64,000 nucleotides of DNA from Candidatus Krumholzibacteriota bacterium (GCA_022711765.1 JAKLEB010000002.1:548368-612367); one strand, 5' to 3'; shown: positions 37,491-45,941, numbered from the stretch's first letter. Notes: a model not told the origin generated them from the letters alone. A program made the numbers and translations.

Positions 37491-38705
37491 ATGCCGGAGA
37501 CGGAGTCCAGACGGGGGATAGCCGTGCACGTTCGATCGGTCGTCGTGCTGCTGGGGGTGCTGTGCGTCGGGGCGACGGACGGCGGGGCGGCGACGTGGCA
37601 CGTCGCGAAGGACGGCAGCGGCGACTTCGCGGTCATTCAAGACGCGATCGACGCGGCCGCGCCCGGGGATGTGATCTGGATCCACGCGGGGCGATACGAG
37701 GAACTGACCGAGGGCTGGGACGTCTGGGGAAACGGCACGTCGTTCGCGGATTGTCACGTCGTGATCACGAAGGACGACCTGACCCTGCAAGGCGACGGTC
37801 TCGGGGCAACGATCATTGGACCGACCGAGCTGCCGAATACCCCGGATCCGAACTACACTGGGATCAGTGTCACCTACAACGAGGCCGCCTCGCTGACGAT
37901 CCGTGACCTCGCCGTCGAGAATGTGCGCTACGGCACGTACATCGCTTGCCCTGCCTGCGACATGGCGAATTGCCGGTTCGAGGGGATGGCGGTCGATGGG
38001 GTGCGGTTGTTCACAGCGTCGCACTGCACGATCGATGGCTGTACGTTCGTAAATTGCTACACTGGCGTCCACACGTTCTATCCGACTGCGAATCTGACGA
38101 TCTCTGCCTGTACGTTCGAAATGGACGAACATCTGCCCGTTCGAGGCTGTGCATGTATCGATTCACAGAACGTTTCGGTGAATGACTGCTCATTCGTCGG
38201 CGGAGGCGGGGCGATCGATTTCCAACAAGGCACGACGGGGATCATTTCGAACGTGGTGGCTTCGCAGTTCAATACGTGTGGCCTGGTGCTCTCTCTGGGC
38301 GGCTTTGCGCAGGTTTATGATAGTACGTTCGAAGGTGGTCTTTGGGCGGTCATCTCGGATGGTGCAGGGGTGATGTGTGAGCGTTCGGCATTGAGAGGTC
38401 AATCTGATTCGAATATCCGGATCAATAGTGAAGGCATCAGCCGCTTCAACGACTGCGAGATCATCAACGGCGGCGGCTATTCCGTATATTGCGATTATAA
38501 CGGCACCAGCGACTGCCACGTCGACATCACCAACTGCGACTGGGGCACCGACTCGGCCGCTCAGATCGACGCCTGGATCTACGACGTGAACGATGGCTCG
38601 GAGTACTGCTGCGCGGTCGACTACATCCCCTTCAAGGGCATGACGGCCACCGAACCAGTGAGCTGGTCCGCCGTGAAGTCCCTCTTCCGCACGCCGGAGC
38701 GCTAG
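37491..38705 (+). CDS. Secreted right-handed beta-helix repeat protein
   Basis: The 404-aa product has a signal peptide (VHVRSVVVLLGVLCVGATDGGAA in outline) and then the pectin-lyase-type opening WHVAKDGSGDFAVIQDAIDAAAPGD followed by repeated short strands rich in Cys, Asn and Gly (CRFEGM, C-IDGCTFVNC, C-FVGGGG). This is the parallel beta-helix of polysaccharide lyases and surface proteins; no catalytic site is identified. Bases 37860-38480 are clearly less GC-rich than their surroundings. The gene runs opposite to the lipid genes on both sides and is bracketed by hairpins A and B. TAGAAT at 37478-37483 may be a -10 box, so GTG 37524 could be the true start. Confidence 0.8.
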   Translation: MPETESRRGIAVHVRSVVVLLGVLCVGATDGGAATWHVAKDGSGDFAVIQDAIDAAAPGDVIWIHAGRYEELTEGWDVWGNGTSFADCHVVITKDDLTLQGDGLGATIIGPTELPNTPDPNYTGISVTYNEAASLTIRDLAVENVRYGTYIACPACDMANCRFEGMAVDGVRLFTASHCTIDGCTFVNCYTGVHTFYPTANLTISACTFEMDEHLPVRGCACIDSQNVSVNDCSFVGGGGAIDFQQGTTGIISNVVASQFNTCGLVLSLGGFAQVYDSTFEGGLWAVISDGAGVMCERSALRGQSDSNIRINSEGISRFNDCEIINGGGYSVYCDYNGTSDCHVDITNCDWGTDSAAQIDAWIYDVNDGSEYCCAVDYIPFKGMTATEPVSWSAVKSLFRTPER

Positions 38706-38804
38706 CGGCCGCCCCCGATTCGCCACCGCCGGCGCTGCCCCCAGCTCCCGCCACCCCCCCACCGGTGCGCACGTCACTCTCGTCGCCCGGCCTTCGCCCG
38801 ACGC

Positions 38805-38883
38805 CCGCCCCCTCCTGCAAACGATCGCGCCATGGGGCGTCGCTTGCGGGACCCACGGCGCGATCGTTTGCAGGAGGGGGCGG
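38805..38883. repeat. Long hairpin B with conserved core (right copy)
   Basis: The arms 38805-38831 and 38857-38883 are 27-bp perfect inverted copies, with sequences unrelated to those of hairpin A. The 25-nt loop contains, at 38834-38854, the exact reverse complement of the 21-nt core of hairpin A. It lies between the convergent ends of the beta-helix gene and the palmitoyltransferase-like gene. No T-run on either strand, so a plain terminator does not explain it. Confidence 0.9.
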
Positions 38884-38898
38884 ACCCCGGGCGATGCC

Positions 38899-40077
38899 CT
38901 AGACGACCCCGAGCTTCTTGCCCACCCCGGTCAGCACATCCATCGCCTTGTGGATCTCGTCCTCGGTGTGGGTCGCCATCAGCGACAGCCGCAGGAGGGC
39001 GTGGCCGGGGTCGACGGCCGGCGAGACGATGGGGTTGACGAACACGCCCTCTTCCCAGCACCGGACGCACATCTTGTAGGCGGTCGTGTCCTCGCCGACC
39101 ACGACCGGGATGATCGGCGTCTCGCTGGGACCGGTGTCGAAGCCGGCGCTCTGCAGGCGCTCGCGCATGATCCGGGTGTTCCGCCAGAGCGCGGAATGCC
39201 GCCACTGCTCCTCGAGCATGACGTCGACCGCGGCCGCGACCGACGCGACGGAGGCGGGCGGCGGGCTCGCCGAGAAGATCATCACGCGCGCGAGGTGCTG
39301 GATGTAGTGGATCGTCTCGGCGTCCGACGCGACGAAGCCGCCGACCGAGGCGAGGCTCTTGCTGAACGTGCCCACGATCAGGTGGACGTCGTCGGTCACC
39401 CCGAAGTGGTTGCAGGTGCCGCGACCCTGGGCGCCCATCACCCCGATGCCGTGCGCGTCGTCCACCATCACCAGGGTCTTGTGTTTCCGCCCGAGCGCCG
39501 CGATCTCGGGCAGCTTCGCGATGTCGCCTTCCATCGAGAAGACGCCGTCCACGACGATCAGCTTGTCCGTGTCCGGCTCCTGCTCGAGGCAGTAGGCGAG
39601 GTGCGCCATGTCCTGGTGCTTGTACTTCCGCACGTTGCCGTAGCTCATGCGGCAGCCGTCGATGATCGAGGCGTGGTCGGTGCGGTCGACGATCACCGTC
39701 TCGTTGCGGCCGACCATGGTGGAGATCGTTCCCAGATTCGCGAAGAAGCCGGTCGAGAAGACCAGCGCCTTCTCCTTGCCGACGAGGTCGGCGAGCTTCT
39801 CCTCGAGCGCCACGTGGACGTCGAGGGTCCCGTTGAGGAAGCGAGACCCGGCGCAGCCGCTGCCGTACTTCTCGAGCGCCGCCTTGGCCGCCTCCTTCAC
39901 CTTCGGGTGGTTCGTCAGCCCCAGGTAGTTGTTGCTGCCGAGCATGATGACTTCGCGCCCGTTGTATCGGACCGTGTTCTCCTGGGCCGATTCGATCGGG
40001 CGGAAGTAGTTGTAGAGCCCCGCATCCATCAGCTGGCGCGCGGTCTTGAACTGATGAACCTTGTCTAGAAGCCCCAT
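38899..40077 (-). CDS. Alpha-oxoamine synthase, serine palmitoyltransferase-like
   Basis: A 392-aa PLP enzyme that joins an amino acid to an acyl thioester. PLP Lys is K240 (TFSKSLAS), and VDDAHG (206-210) and the DHASIIDGCR region are intact. The opening GLYNYFRPIES and the GSNNYLGLTNHP, GSGCAGSRFLNGTLD and VFSMEGDI blocks resemble Bacteroidota serine palmitoyltransferases more than biotin (BioF) or threonine (KBL) enzymes, and no tdh or bio genes adjoin. The proposed product is 3-ketosphinganine. ATG 40077 is chosen on family length; a TTG-started frame reaches 40167 but contains the promoter. Confidence 0.85.
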   Translation of the reverse strand: MGLLDKVHQFKTARQLMDAGLYNYFRPIESAQENTVRYNGREVIMLGSNNYLGLTNHPKVKEAAKAALEKYGSGCAGSRFLNGTLDVHVALEEKLADLVGKEKALVFSTGFFANLGTISTMVGRNETVIVDRTDHASIIDGCRMSYGNVRKYKHQDMAHLAYCLEQEPDTDKLIVVDGVFSMEGDIAKLPEIAALGRKHKTLVMVDDAHGIGVMGAQGRGTCNHFGVTDDVHLIVGTFSKSLASVGGFVASDAETIHYIQHLARVMIFSASPPPASVASVAAAVDVMLEEQWRHSALWRNTRIMRERLQSAGFDTGPSETPIIPVVVGEDTTAYKMCVRCWEEGVFVNPIVSPAVDPGHALLRLSLMATHTEDEIHKAMDVLTGVGKKLGVV

Positions 40078-40138
40078 GATCTCCCGGTCGTTGACAGGGT
40101 TGGACGACTCCGGCGCGGCGCCGGCAGCACGACCCGAA

Positions 40139-40167
40139 ACAATAGTCTCGCGAACTCCTTTGAACAA
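40139..40167 (-). promoter_or_regulatory. Candidate promoter for the palmitoyltransferase-like gene
   Basis: Read on the minus strand, TTGTTC (40167-40162) and TATTGT (40144-40139) are 17 bases apart, about 62 bases upstream of the ATG at 40077. A housekeeping promoter is plausible. It would transcribe leftward through the gene and into hairpin B. Confidence 0.4.
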
Positions 40168-40194
40168 CTGCTTTTCGTCACGGCGGCAACCGGG

Positions 40195-41724
40195 TCACTC
40201 CGTGCAGATCTCCGCCTCGAAGACCTGGAACTCGCAGTCCTCGCGCCAGGCGTCGGCCGGCAGTCCGGCCTTGCACGCGAGATGCTCGAGGGTCGTCGCG
40301 AGATCCCAGCCCTGTTCGGGGGCGACCTGCGGCAGAAAGACAGCCCGCCGCCGGCCCTTGGCGAGCACGACGCCGTGCCTGCCGATCTCGATGTCCTGGG
40401 GTCCGGCGACCGCGCGCAGAGGCGTCAGGGCCGAGACCTCGACGTGCAGATCGTTCAGCTCGTCCTCGCGGACGGGGGCGAAACGGGGGTCGTTCACGGC
40501 GGCGCTGCCGCCGTTGTCGACGACGGCCTCCACGAGCGGCTTGATCCCCTCGATGTAGCCGATGCAACCGCGCAGGTGTCCGCGCCTCGTGAGGGTCACG
40601 AACGCGCCCCGATTCGCCCGCAGGCGCGGCGAGAGCGAGATGCCCGCGGCCGTCGCCGACCGGGCGGCGACCGGCGGCGGCCCGCCGCAGACCGCGGCGA
40701 CCACGGCCTCGCGCGCGAGGTGCGCGAGGAACCTGCGTTCGGCGTCGTCGAGGCTGCCGGACGCGAGCGGCGCGTCCGCCGGCGCCGCCCGCGCCGCCGG
40801 GTCGGAAGTACCTCCGGACGCCAGCGTCGCGGCCGCCTCGGTCGCGGCCGGCCCGGTCGCCAGGACTGCCCCCGGGTCGCTGATCACGGCCGCGGCGTAG
40901 CTCACCGAGAGGGAGTAATCGCCGGACCGGTCGGCGCTGCGTTCGTATCCGGCCAGGACCGACTGGTGCCCGGAGGGGGCCGGCGCGTCCAGGGCCAGGA
41001 CCGCCGCTTCCAGGCCGCACATCGTGATCCCAGTCTCGAGGCCGTAGGCCGCCAGGCCCGGCCCGTCGTGCGCGAGGAATCTCAGGATCGCGCCGGAGTC
41101 CAGCTTCTCGAGGCGCTCCGGGATGTCATCGGCGAACGGCACGTAGCCGTACTCCGCCCCGTAGTGGGTCAGGTCGCTGGACACGAGGAACAGGTGCCGT
41201 CCGTCCCGCCAGCGGTCCAGGGCCCGCGCCGCATCCGCGCGGCGGCGCGCCGTGAGGTGCGGGACCAGGATCGGCACGATCGGGGTCTCCGCCGGCAGCG
41301 CACACTGGAGGAACGGCAGCTGGATCTCGATGGCGTGCTCGAACGCGTGGGCCCGGTCGTTCACGCAGAACGCGCCCGACGCGGCCAGCTCGCGGACGAT
41401 GTCCGTGGCCACCCGGACCTCGCCCAGCGGCGTCGCGAACGCGTCCAGACCCGAGAGCGCCGGCCGATCCAGGTGCGCACGATGGCTGGGTGCGAGGATG
41501 AACACCGCCGCGTAGGGGATGCCGGCGAGAAGTCCGTGGGCCTTGCCCGCCACCCTCCCGCTGTACTCGTAGCCGGCGTGGGGCGCGAGCGCGATCACCG
41601 GCACCCCGGCCGGAGCCTGGCGGCGATCGGCGCCGGCGAGGTAGTTCGCGACCAGATCGCGCAGGCGTCGGGGATCCGCCGGATACCACGTGCCGGCGAG
41701 AACGGGGGGGCGGACGGTGGCCAT
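40195..41724 (-). CDS. AmmeMemoRadiSam system fusion protein (MEMO1 domain plus AMMECR1 domain)
   Basis: The 509-aa product fuses two conserved domains. Residues 1-275 are MEMO-like: PHAGYEYSGRVAGKAH, APSHRAHL, HAFEHAIEIQLPFLQ and SSDLTHYG give the metal-site histidines of this dioxygenase-like fold. Residues 320-509 are AMMECR1-like, with LRGCIGY and NDPRFAPV. These proteins, plus a radical SAM enzyme, form the widely conserved AmmeMemoRadiSam set, whose reaction is unresolved. The radical SAM partner is not in the window. A Pro/Ala-rich linker joins the domains. Confidence 0.92.
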   Translation of the reverse strand: MATVRPPVLAGTWYPADPRRLRDLVANYLAGADRRQAPAGVPVIALAPHAGYEYSGRVAGKAHGLLAGIPYAAVFILAPSHRAHLDRPALSGLDAFATPLGEVRVATDIVRELAASGAFCVNDRAHAFEHAIEIQLPFLQCALPAETPIVPILVPHLTARRRADAARALDRWRDGRHLFLVSSDLTHYGAEYGYVPFADDIPERLEKLDSGAILRFLAHDGPGLAAYGLETGITMCGLEAAVLALDAPAPSGHQSVLAGYERSADRSGDYSLSVSYAAAVISDPGAVLATGPAATEAAATLASGGTSDPAARAAPADAPLASGSLDDAERRFLAHLAREAVVAAVCGGPPPVAARSATAAGISLSPRLRANRGAFVTLTRRGHLRGCIGYIEGIKPLVEAVVDNGGSAAVNDPRFAPVREDELNDLHVEVSALTPLRAVAGPQDIEIGRHGVVLAKGRRRAVFLPQVAPEQGWDLATTLEHLACKAGLPADAWREDCEFQVFEAEICTE

Positions 41725-41809
41725 GCCATGACCTCACGGGTCGGTCTGTCTGGTGCGCGGGATTCGAGACGAATCTATCAGCAGATCCCGGTCGCGGTCC
41801 AGTCGGCGC

Positions 41810-41838
41810 TTGCTTCGGCGCCCGTCGCGGGGCATTCT
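41810..41838 (+). promoter_or_regulatory. Candidate promoter for the STAS gene
   Basis: TTGCTT at 41810-41815 and CATTCT at 41833-41838, 17 bases apart, lie in the 180-bp divergent gap, 67 bases before the STAS start. Fits a housekeeping sigma site but with moderate matches. Confidence 0.35.
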
Positions 41839-41904
41839 CATGACCGAACTCGAATCCGGGCCGCGCGACCGCGGCCGCCCAGCACCCTTGCGCGGGAGTC
41901 GCCG

Positions 41905-42252
41905 ATGAACATCCAGAAGTCGCCCGAGGGCGAGGTCATGGTCCTGGCCCTGTCGGGGAAGATCATGGGTGGCCCTGACTACGACAAGTTCCACGGCGAG
42001 ATCAAGACCCTGATCAACGAAGGCTACGTGGATATCCTGCTGAACATGTCCAAGGTCACCTGGATCAACTCGACCGGTCTCGGGATCCTGGTCTCGGCCT
42101 TCCACACGCTGCGCAAGAACGCCGGATCGATGAAGATCTGCGAGGTCTCGCCGCGGATCGACAACATCCTGAACGTCACGCAGCTGAAACTGGTATTCGA
42201 AACCTACGAGACGCAGAAGGCTGCGCTCGCCTCCTACCAGTCCGCCAAGTAG
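41905..42252 (+). CDS. STAS-domain anti-anti-sigma factor-like protein
   Basis: A 115-aa single-domain STAS protein of the SpoIIAA/RsbV type, which binds an anti-sigma kinase when unphosphorylated. The phosphorylation loop reads WINSTGLG, with S56 in the expected place and Asn where SpoIIAA has Asp. The rest (VTWINSTGLGILVSAFHTL, then LKLVFETY) is typical. No partner kinase or phosphatase lies in the window. GGGAGTCGCCG precedes the ATG; the Nudix gene follows after 4 bp. Confidence 0.92.
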   Translation: MNIQKSPEGEVMVLALSGKIMGGPDYDKFHGEIKTLINEGYVDILLNMSKVTWINSTGLGILVSAFHTLRKNAGSMKICEVSPRIDNILNVTQLKLVFETYETQKAALASYQSAK

Positions 42253-42256
42253 CGCG

Positions 42257-42721
42257 ATGGCGGGCGACGACTGTCTCCGGCCGCGCTTCCGCAATCCCGC
42301 GCTCACCGTGGACGGCGTCGTGCTGGTGCGCCGGCACCGGCACGGCGGGGCCCCGCGCCACGTCGTCCTGCTCGTCGAGCGCCGCGAGGAGCCGTTCGCG
42401 GGGGCCTGGGCGCTGCCCGGCGGCTTCGTGGAATACGGCGAGGACCCGGACCAGGCGGTCTGCCGGGAGGTCGCCGAGGAGACCGGCCTGGAGGGGCTGC
42501 CGTTCCGGCAGTTCCGCGCCTTCGGCCGACCGGACCGCGACCCGCGCGGCCACACGGTGTCCATCGTGTACGTGGCCGAACTGGTCGGCGAGCCGCCGGC
42601 CGTCAAGGCCGGGGACGACGCGGCCAAGGTCTGCTGGTTCCCGATCCACGAGCAGCCGCCGCTGGCGTTCGACCACGACCGGATCCTGGACATGGTGGTC
42701 ACTGGCCTCGGCCTGCGCTAA
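42257..42721 (+). CDS. Nudix hydrolase
   Basis: A 154-aa hydrolase with a complete Nudix box: GGFVEYGEDPDQAVCREVAEETGL, including the REVAEE metal-binding core. The opening PALTVDGVVLVRR and the GAWALPGGFVE context resemble ADP-ribose or NADH pyrophosphatases, but the substrate cannot be settled from sequence. It starts 4 bp after the STAS stop and its end overlaps the convergent glycosyltransferase gene by 4 bp. Confidence 0.92.
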   Translation: MAGDDCLRPRFRNPALTVDGVVLVRRHRHGGAPRHVVLLVERREEPFAGAWALPGGFVEYGEDPDQAVCREVAEETGLEGLPFRQFRAFGRPDRDPRGHTVSIVYVAELVGEPPAVKAGDDAAKVCWFPIHEQPPLAFDHDRILDMVVTGLGLR

Positions 42722-43503
42722 CGCCGGGCCCGCAGGACCTTCCACGAGCGCAGCAAGGTGGACCAGGCTCCCAGCGCGGCCCAGGCCAGCCCGGCGCGGC
42801 CGTCGCGCCAGCAGCCGCGCCACACGTATTCGCGCCAGAAGGCAGCGGGGGGCGTCGCCACCAGGTGCAAGGGCTGCCGCCAGCCGTAGCGGCTGCGCCC
42901 CGCCCGCGCTTCCAGCGTGGTGTAGAGATCGATCTTGCGCAGGTACGGCCGGATCGCCGTGAGGGCCTCGTGCTCGAGCGGAGCCACGAGGCGGCCGACG
43001 GTCGCGTCCGGGTCGACCGGCACGAGCCCCTCGTGCACCGGGTCCCCGGACAGGCGGATCCGCCCGGTGCGGCCCAGCCGCGCGACTGTCTGGCCGGACA
43101 GGCTCCGCGCACGCATGATCCGGCCGAGGACGCGGTTCTCCCGCCGGACGAGCCACAGGTCGTGTTCGCCGAGCTCGTCGCGCCGGCGGCGGTCGGCGAT
43201 CTCGGCGGCGAGGTCCGCCGACAGCCGCTCGTCGGCGTCGATCCAGAGCCAGAACGGCGTCTCGACCAGGGCCAGCGCGGCCGTGCGGCTGCTGGAGAAA
43301 TCATCGAACGGGCGAGCCGCCCATTCCAGGGGCGGCACCTGGTCGGGATCGGCGGCCAGCCGCGCGAGCAGGTCGCGGGTGCCGTCGGTGCTGCCGGTGT
43401 CGAGGACGGCGATCTGGTCCACCGCTGCGCGCAGGCTCGCGAGGCAGGCGGGCAGGCGGTCCGCCTCGTCGCGGACGATGATCACGGCGGTGATCCGATC
43501 CAT
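42718..43503 (-). CDS. Glycosyltransferase family 2 (LPS-core-type)
   Basis: The 261-aa product begins MDRITAVIIVRDEADRLPACLASL, has the GT-A motifs DTGSTDGTRDL and WIDADERLS (the DxD-type site) and the family C-terminal half with H-EGLVPVD. It resembles the WaaE/KdtX-like branch that adds a sugar to LPS core or related glycans. A short hydrophobic stretch near the C terminus may be a membrane contact. No other surface-glycan gene is adjacent on this strand. Confidence 0.88.
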   Translation of the reverse strand: MDRITAVIIVRDEADRLPACLASLRAAVDQIAVLDTGSTDGTRDLLARLAADPDQVPPLEWAARPFDDFSSSRTAALALVETPFWLWIDADERLSADLAAEIADRRRRDELGEHDLWLVRRENRVLGRIMRARSLSGQTVARLGRTGRIRLSGDPVHEGLVPVDPDATVGRLVAPLEHEALTAIRPYLRKIDLYTTLEARAGRSRYGWRQPLHLVATPPAAFWREYVWRGCWRDGRAGLAWAALGAWSTLLRSWKVLRARR

Positions 43504-43634
43504 GGGCGGCTCCCGGGACGCGAAGGGCAGGTCCAGCCAGCCGGCGGTATTGTGACGGGCAGTTGCCAAGGGAGCAAGCCCGGTGCACTGTTGGCCTGTC
43601 CGGCGGTGGCGCCGATCAACCCGGAGGAATCGAC

Positions 43635-44726
43635 GTGAGTCTGACCCGCGACGACATCCTCGCCGCATTGCGCGAGGTGAAGGTGCCGGGCACCAAGGTC
43701 GACATCGTGAAGATCGACCTGGTCGGCAAGGTGCAGGTCGACGGGGGCGAGGTCCTGGTGGAGATCGTCCGCACCAGCGAGAAGGAAGAGACGATCGAAG
43801 CGGTCCGCGCCGCCGCGCTGGATCGCCTGCGCGCGTTGCCGGGCATTCGCTCGCTCTCGGTCGAGGTCGACGACCGCTCCGGCGGCGAGGGCAAGCGGAA
43901 GGCGGCGCCGGCCGGTCCGCACGGCCAGTCGCCGGATCCCTGGGCCGACCGGGGGAAGCTGCCGGGCGTACGCCGGGTCGTCGCCGTGGCCAGCGCCAAG
44001 GGCGGGGTCGGCAAGAGCTCGGTCGCGGTGAACCTGGCGCTCGCGCTCGCCGAGCACGGACATCGCGTCGGCCTGCTCGACGCCGACATCTACGGCCCGT
44101 CGCTGCCGACGATGCTCCGCGTGGACACCCCGCCCGAGGTCACCGAGGAGCGCCGGATCATTCCCGGCCGCGCCGCCGGTCTGCAGGTGCTGAGCATGGG
44201 GCTGCTGATCGACCCCAACCAGGCCGTCATCTGGCGCGGACCGATGGTCTTCTCGGCGGTCAAGCAGTTCCTCAAGGACACCGCCTGGGAGGACCTCGAC
44301 TACCTCGTCGTCGACATGCCGCCCGGCACCGGCGACGCCCAGCTGACCCTCGTGCAGCAGGTGCCGCTGGCGGGCGTCGTCATGGTGACGACGCCCCAGG
44401 AGATGGCGCTGGCGGACGTGCGGCGCGGCGTCCAGATGTTCCGCCAGGTCGACGTGCCGGTGCTGGGGATCGTCGAGAACATGAGCTACTTCCTCTGTCC
44501 CGACAACGGCAAGCGCTACGACATCTTCGGCACGGGCGGCGGCCAGCGGGTCGCCGACCAGTTCGGCCTGCCGCTGCTCGCGCAGATCCCGATCGAGCCG
44601 CAGATCCGCGAGGGCGGCGACACCGGGCGGCCCGTCATGCTGCCCCACCAGGATTCGCCGGCGCGCCGCACCTTCCTCGACCTCGCCGGCCGGGTGCACG
44701 CGCTGGCCGACCGCGTCGTGGTCTGA
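43635..44726 (+). CDS. Mrp/ApbC-family P-loop ATPase
   Basis: A 363-aa protein with an N-terminal MIP18-like (DUF59) domain (about 1-90) and an Mrp ATPase domain with the deviant Walker A SAKGGVGKSS, LDADIYGPSLP and DYLVVDMPPGTGD. The family carries Fe-S clusters to apo-proteins using a CxxC. Here that site reads LCPDNGK, so only the first Cys is present. GTG 43635 has GGAGGAA upstream. The O-antigen-ligase-like gene follows after 3 bp. Confidence 0.93.
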   Translation: MSLTRDDILAALREVKVPGTKVDIVKIDLVGKVQVDGGEVLVEIVRTSEKEETIEAVRAAALDRLRALPGIRSLSVEVDDRSGGEGKRKAAPAGPHGQSPDPWADRGKLPGVRRVVAVASAKGGVGKSSVAVNLALALAEHGHRVGLLDADIYGPSLPTMLRVDTPPEVTEERRIIPGRAAGLQVLSMGLLIDPNQAVIWRGPMVFSAVKQFLKDTAWEDLDYLVVDMPPGTGDAQLTLVQQVPLAGVVMVTTPQEMALADVRRGVQMFRQVDVPVLGIVENMSYFLCPDNGKRYDIFGTGGGQRVADQFGLPLLAQIPIEPQIREGGDTGRPVMLPHQDSPARRTFLDLAGRVHALADRVVV

Positions 44727-44729
44727 GCC

Positions 44730-45941
44730 GTGCCGCGCTCCCTCGACCAGGCGGCCCGACTCCTGCTGGTGCTCCTCGCCTTCGTGGCGACCCTCTCGAT
44801 CGCGGCGAGCCAGAGCGTGCTCGGGTTGCTCGCGGCCGTCCTGGTCTGGCGCTGGCTGCGGGGACGAGCGCCACAGCGCACGGGCCTCGAATGGCCCGCG
44901 CTCGCGCTCGCCGGCTGGGCCCTGCTCGTGATCCCCTTCTCGGGCGACCCCGGCCAGAGCCTCGTCTATGCCCGCCGCTGGTACCTGCTCGCGCCGATCT
45001 GGGCGGCGGCATCCCTTGGCGCGCCGCGGCGATGGCGGCTCGCGGTCCTGGTGGCCCTGACGTCCGGGGCGGTCGTCTCGGCCCTGGTCGGGATGGTCCG
45101 GTTCGCGCGCGAGGGCGGCGCGCGCTACGAGGCCGGCGGCCAGCTCGCCGGCCGCGCGGCGCCGCTGAGCGGGTACATGACCGGCGGCGGCCTGCTCATG
45201 ATCGCCGCCCTTGTGCTCGTCGCGGTGGTGCTCGTCGCCCGCGCGCGGCGGCATCGCTGGTGGGCGGCGGCCGCGCTCGCCGTGGTGCTCGCCTGCTTGC
45301 TGCTCACGCTCACGCGCAGCGCGTGGCTCGGCTTCCTGGCCGGCGCGGCGCTGATCACGGCGCTCTGGCGGCCGCGCTGGCTGCTCGTCCTCGCGGCCGC
45401 CGCGGCGCTCGCGGCGCTGGTCCTGCCCGGCGCGCTCAGGACGCGCCTCGCCTCCGCGTTCGATCCCGCCGACCCCACGAATACGCAACGGGTCCTCATG
45501 TGGCGCACGGGCTGGGACTGGGTGCGCGAGCACCCGCTCGTCGGCGTCGGCGACCGCGATCTTTCGACCCTGTACCGCGAGCACCACGGCGACCAGCCGG
45601 CCATCGAGGTCCAGGGGCACCTGCACAGCAACCTCGTGATGTTCGCCGTGATCTGGGGCCTCCCGGGCCTCGTGCTGGCGCTCGGCTTCCTGACCGCGGT
45701 CCTGGTGCAGCTGCTGCGCCGCTGGCGATCGCCGGGCTGGAGCCGCCGGCGGGGGCCGCCCGGCGAGGAAGACCTGGCCCAGGCCTGGTGCCTGGGCGCG
45801 CTGGGCGCGTGGTGCGGGCTCATGGTGGCAGGGCTCTTCGAGTGGAACTTCGGCGACGCCGAGGTGGCGCTGCTCTTCTGGCTCGTCGTGGGCATGGGAC
45901 TCGGGCGCGAGCCCGCCGCCGGACGGACGCCGGTCGCGTGA
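44730..45941 (+). CDS. O-antigen ligase/polymerase-like membrane protein
   Basis: The 403-aa product has ten or more hydrophobic segments and the Wzy_C-type periplasmic loop. The motif NTQRVLMWRTGWDWVREHPLVGVGDRDL, then HLHSNLVMFAVIWGLPGLVL is typical of the WaaL/O-antigen-ligase family. It would attach or polymerise a surface glycan in the inner membrane. GTG start, three bases after mrp. No O-antigen cluster surrounds it, so the acceptor is unknown. Confidence 0.88.
   Translation: MPRSLDQAARLLLVLLAFVATLSIAASQSVLGLLAAVLVWRWLRGRAPQRTGLEWPALALAGWALLVIPFSGDPGQSLVYARRWYLLAPIWAAASLGAPRRWRLAVLVALTSGAVVSALVGMVRFAREGGARYEAGGQLAGRAAPLSGYMTGGGLLMIAALVLVAVVLVARARRHRWWAAAALAVVLACLLLTLTRSAWLGFLAGAALITALWRPRWLLVLAAAAALAALVLPGALRTRLASAFDPADPTNTQRVLMWRTGWDWVREHPLVGVGDRDLSTLYREHHGDQPAIEVQGHLHSNLVMFAVIWGLPGLVLALGFLTAVLVQLLRRWRSPGWSRRRGPPGEEDLAQAWCLGALGAWCGLMVAGLFEWNFGDAEVALLFWLVVGMGLGREPAAGRTPVA

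Noticed and set aside
37491..38705. Transposase or other mobility gene between hairpins A and B
   Set aside because: The only gene is a beta-helix protein with a signal peptide; no catalytic DDE, HUH or serine-recombinase motif is present.
40078..40167. Longer palmitoyltransferase-like protein starting at TTG 40167
   Set aside because: The extra 30 residues have no family match and the stretch contains a good candidate promoter.
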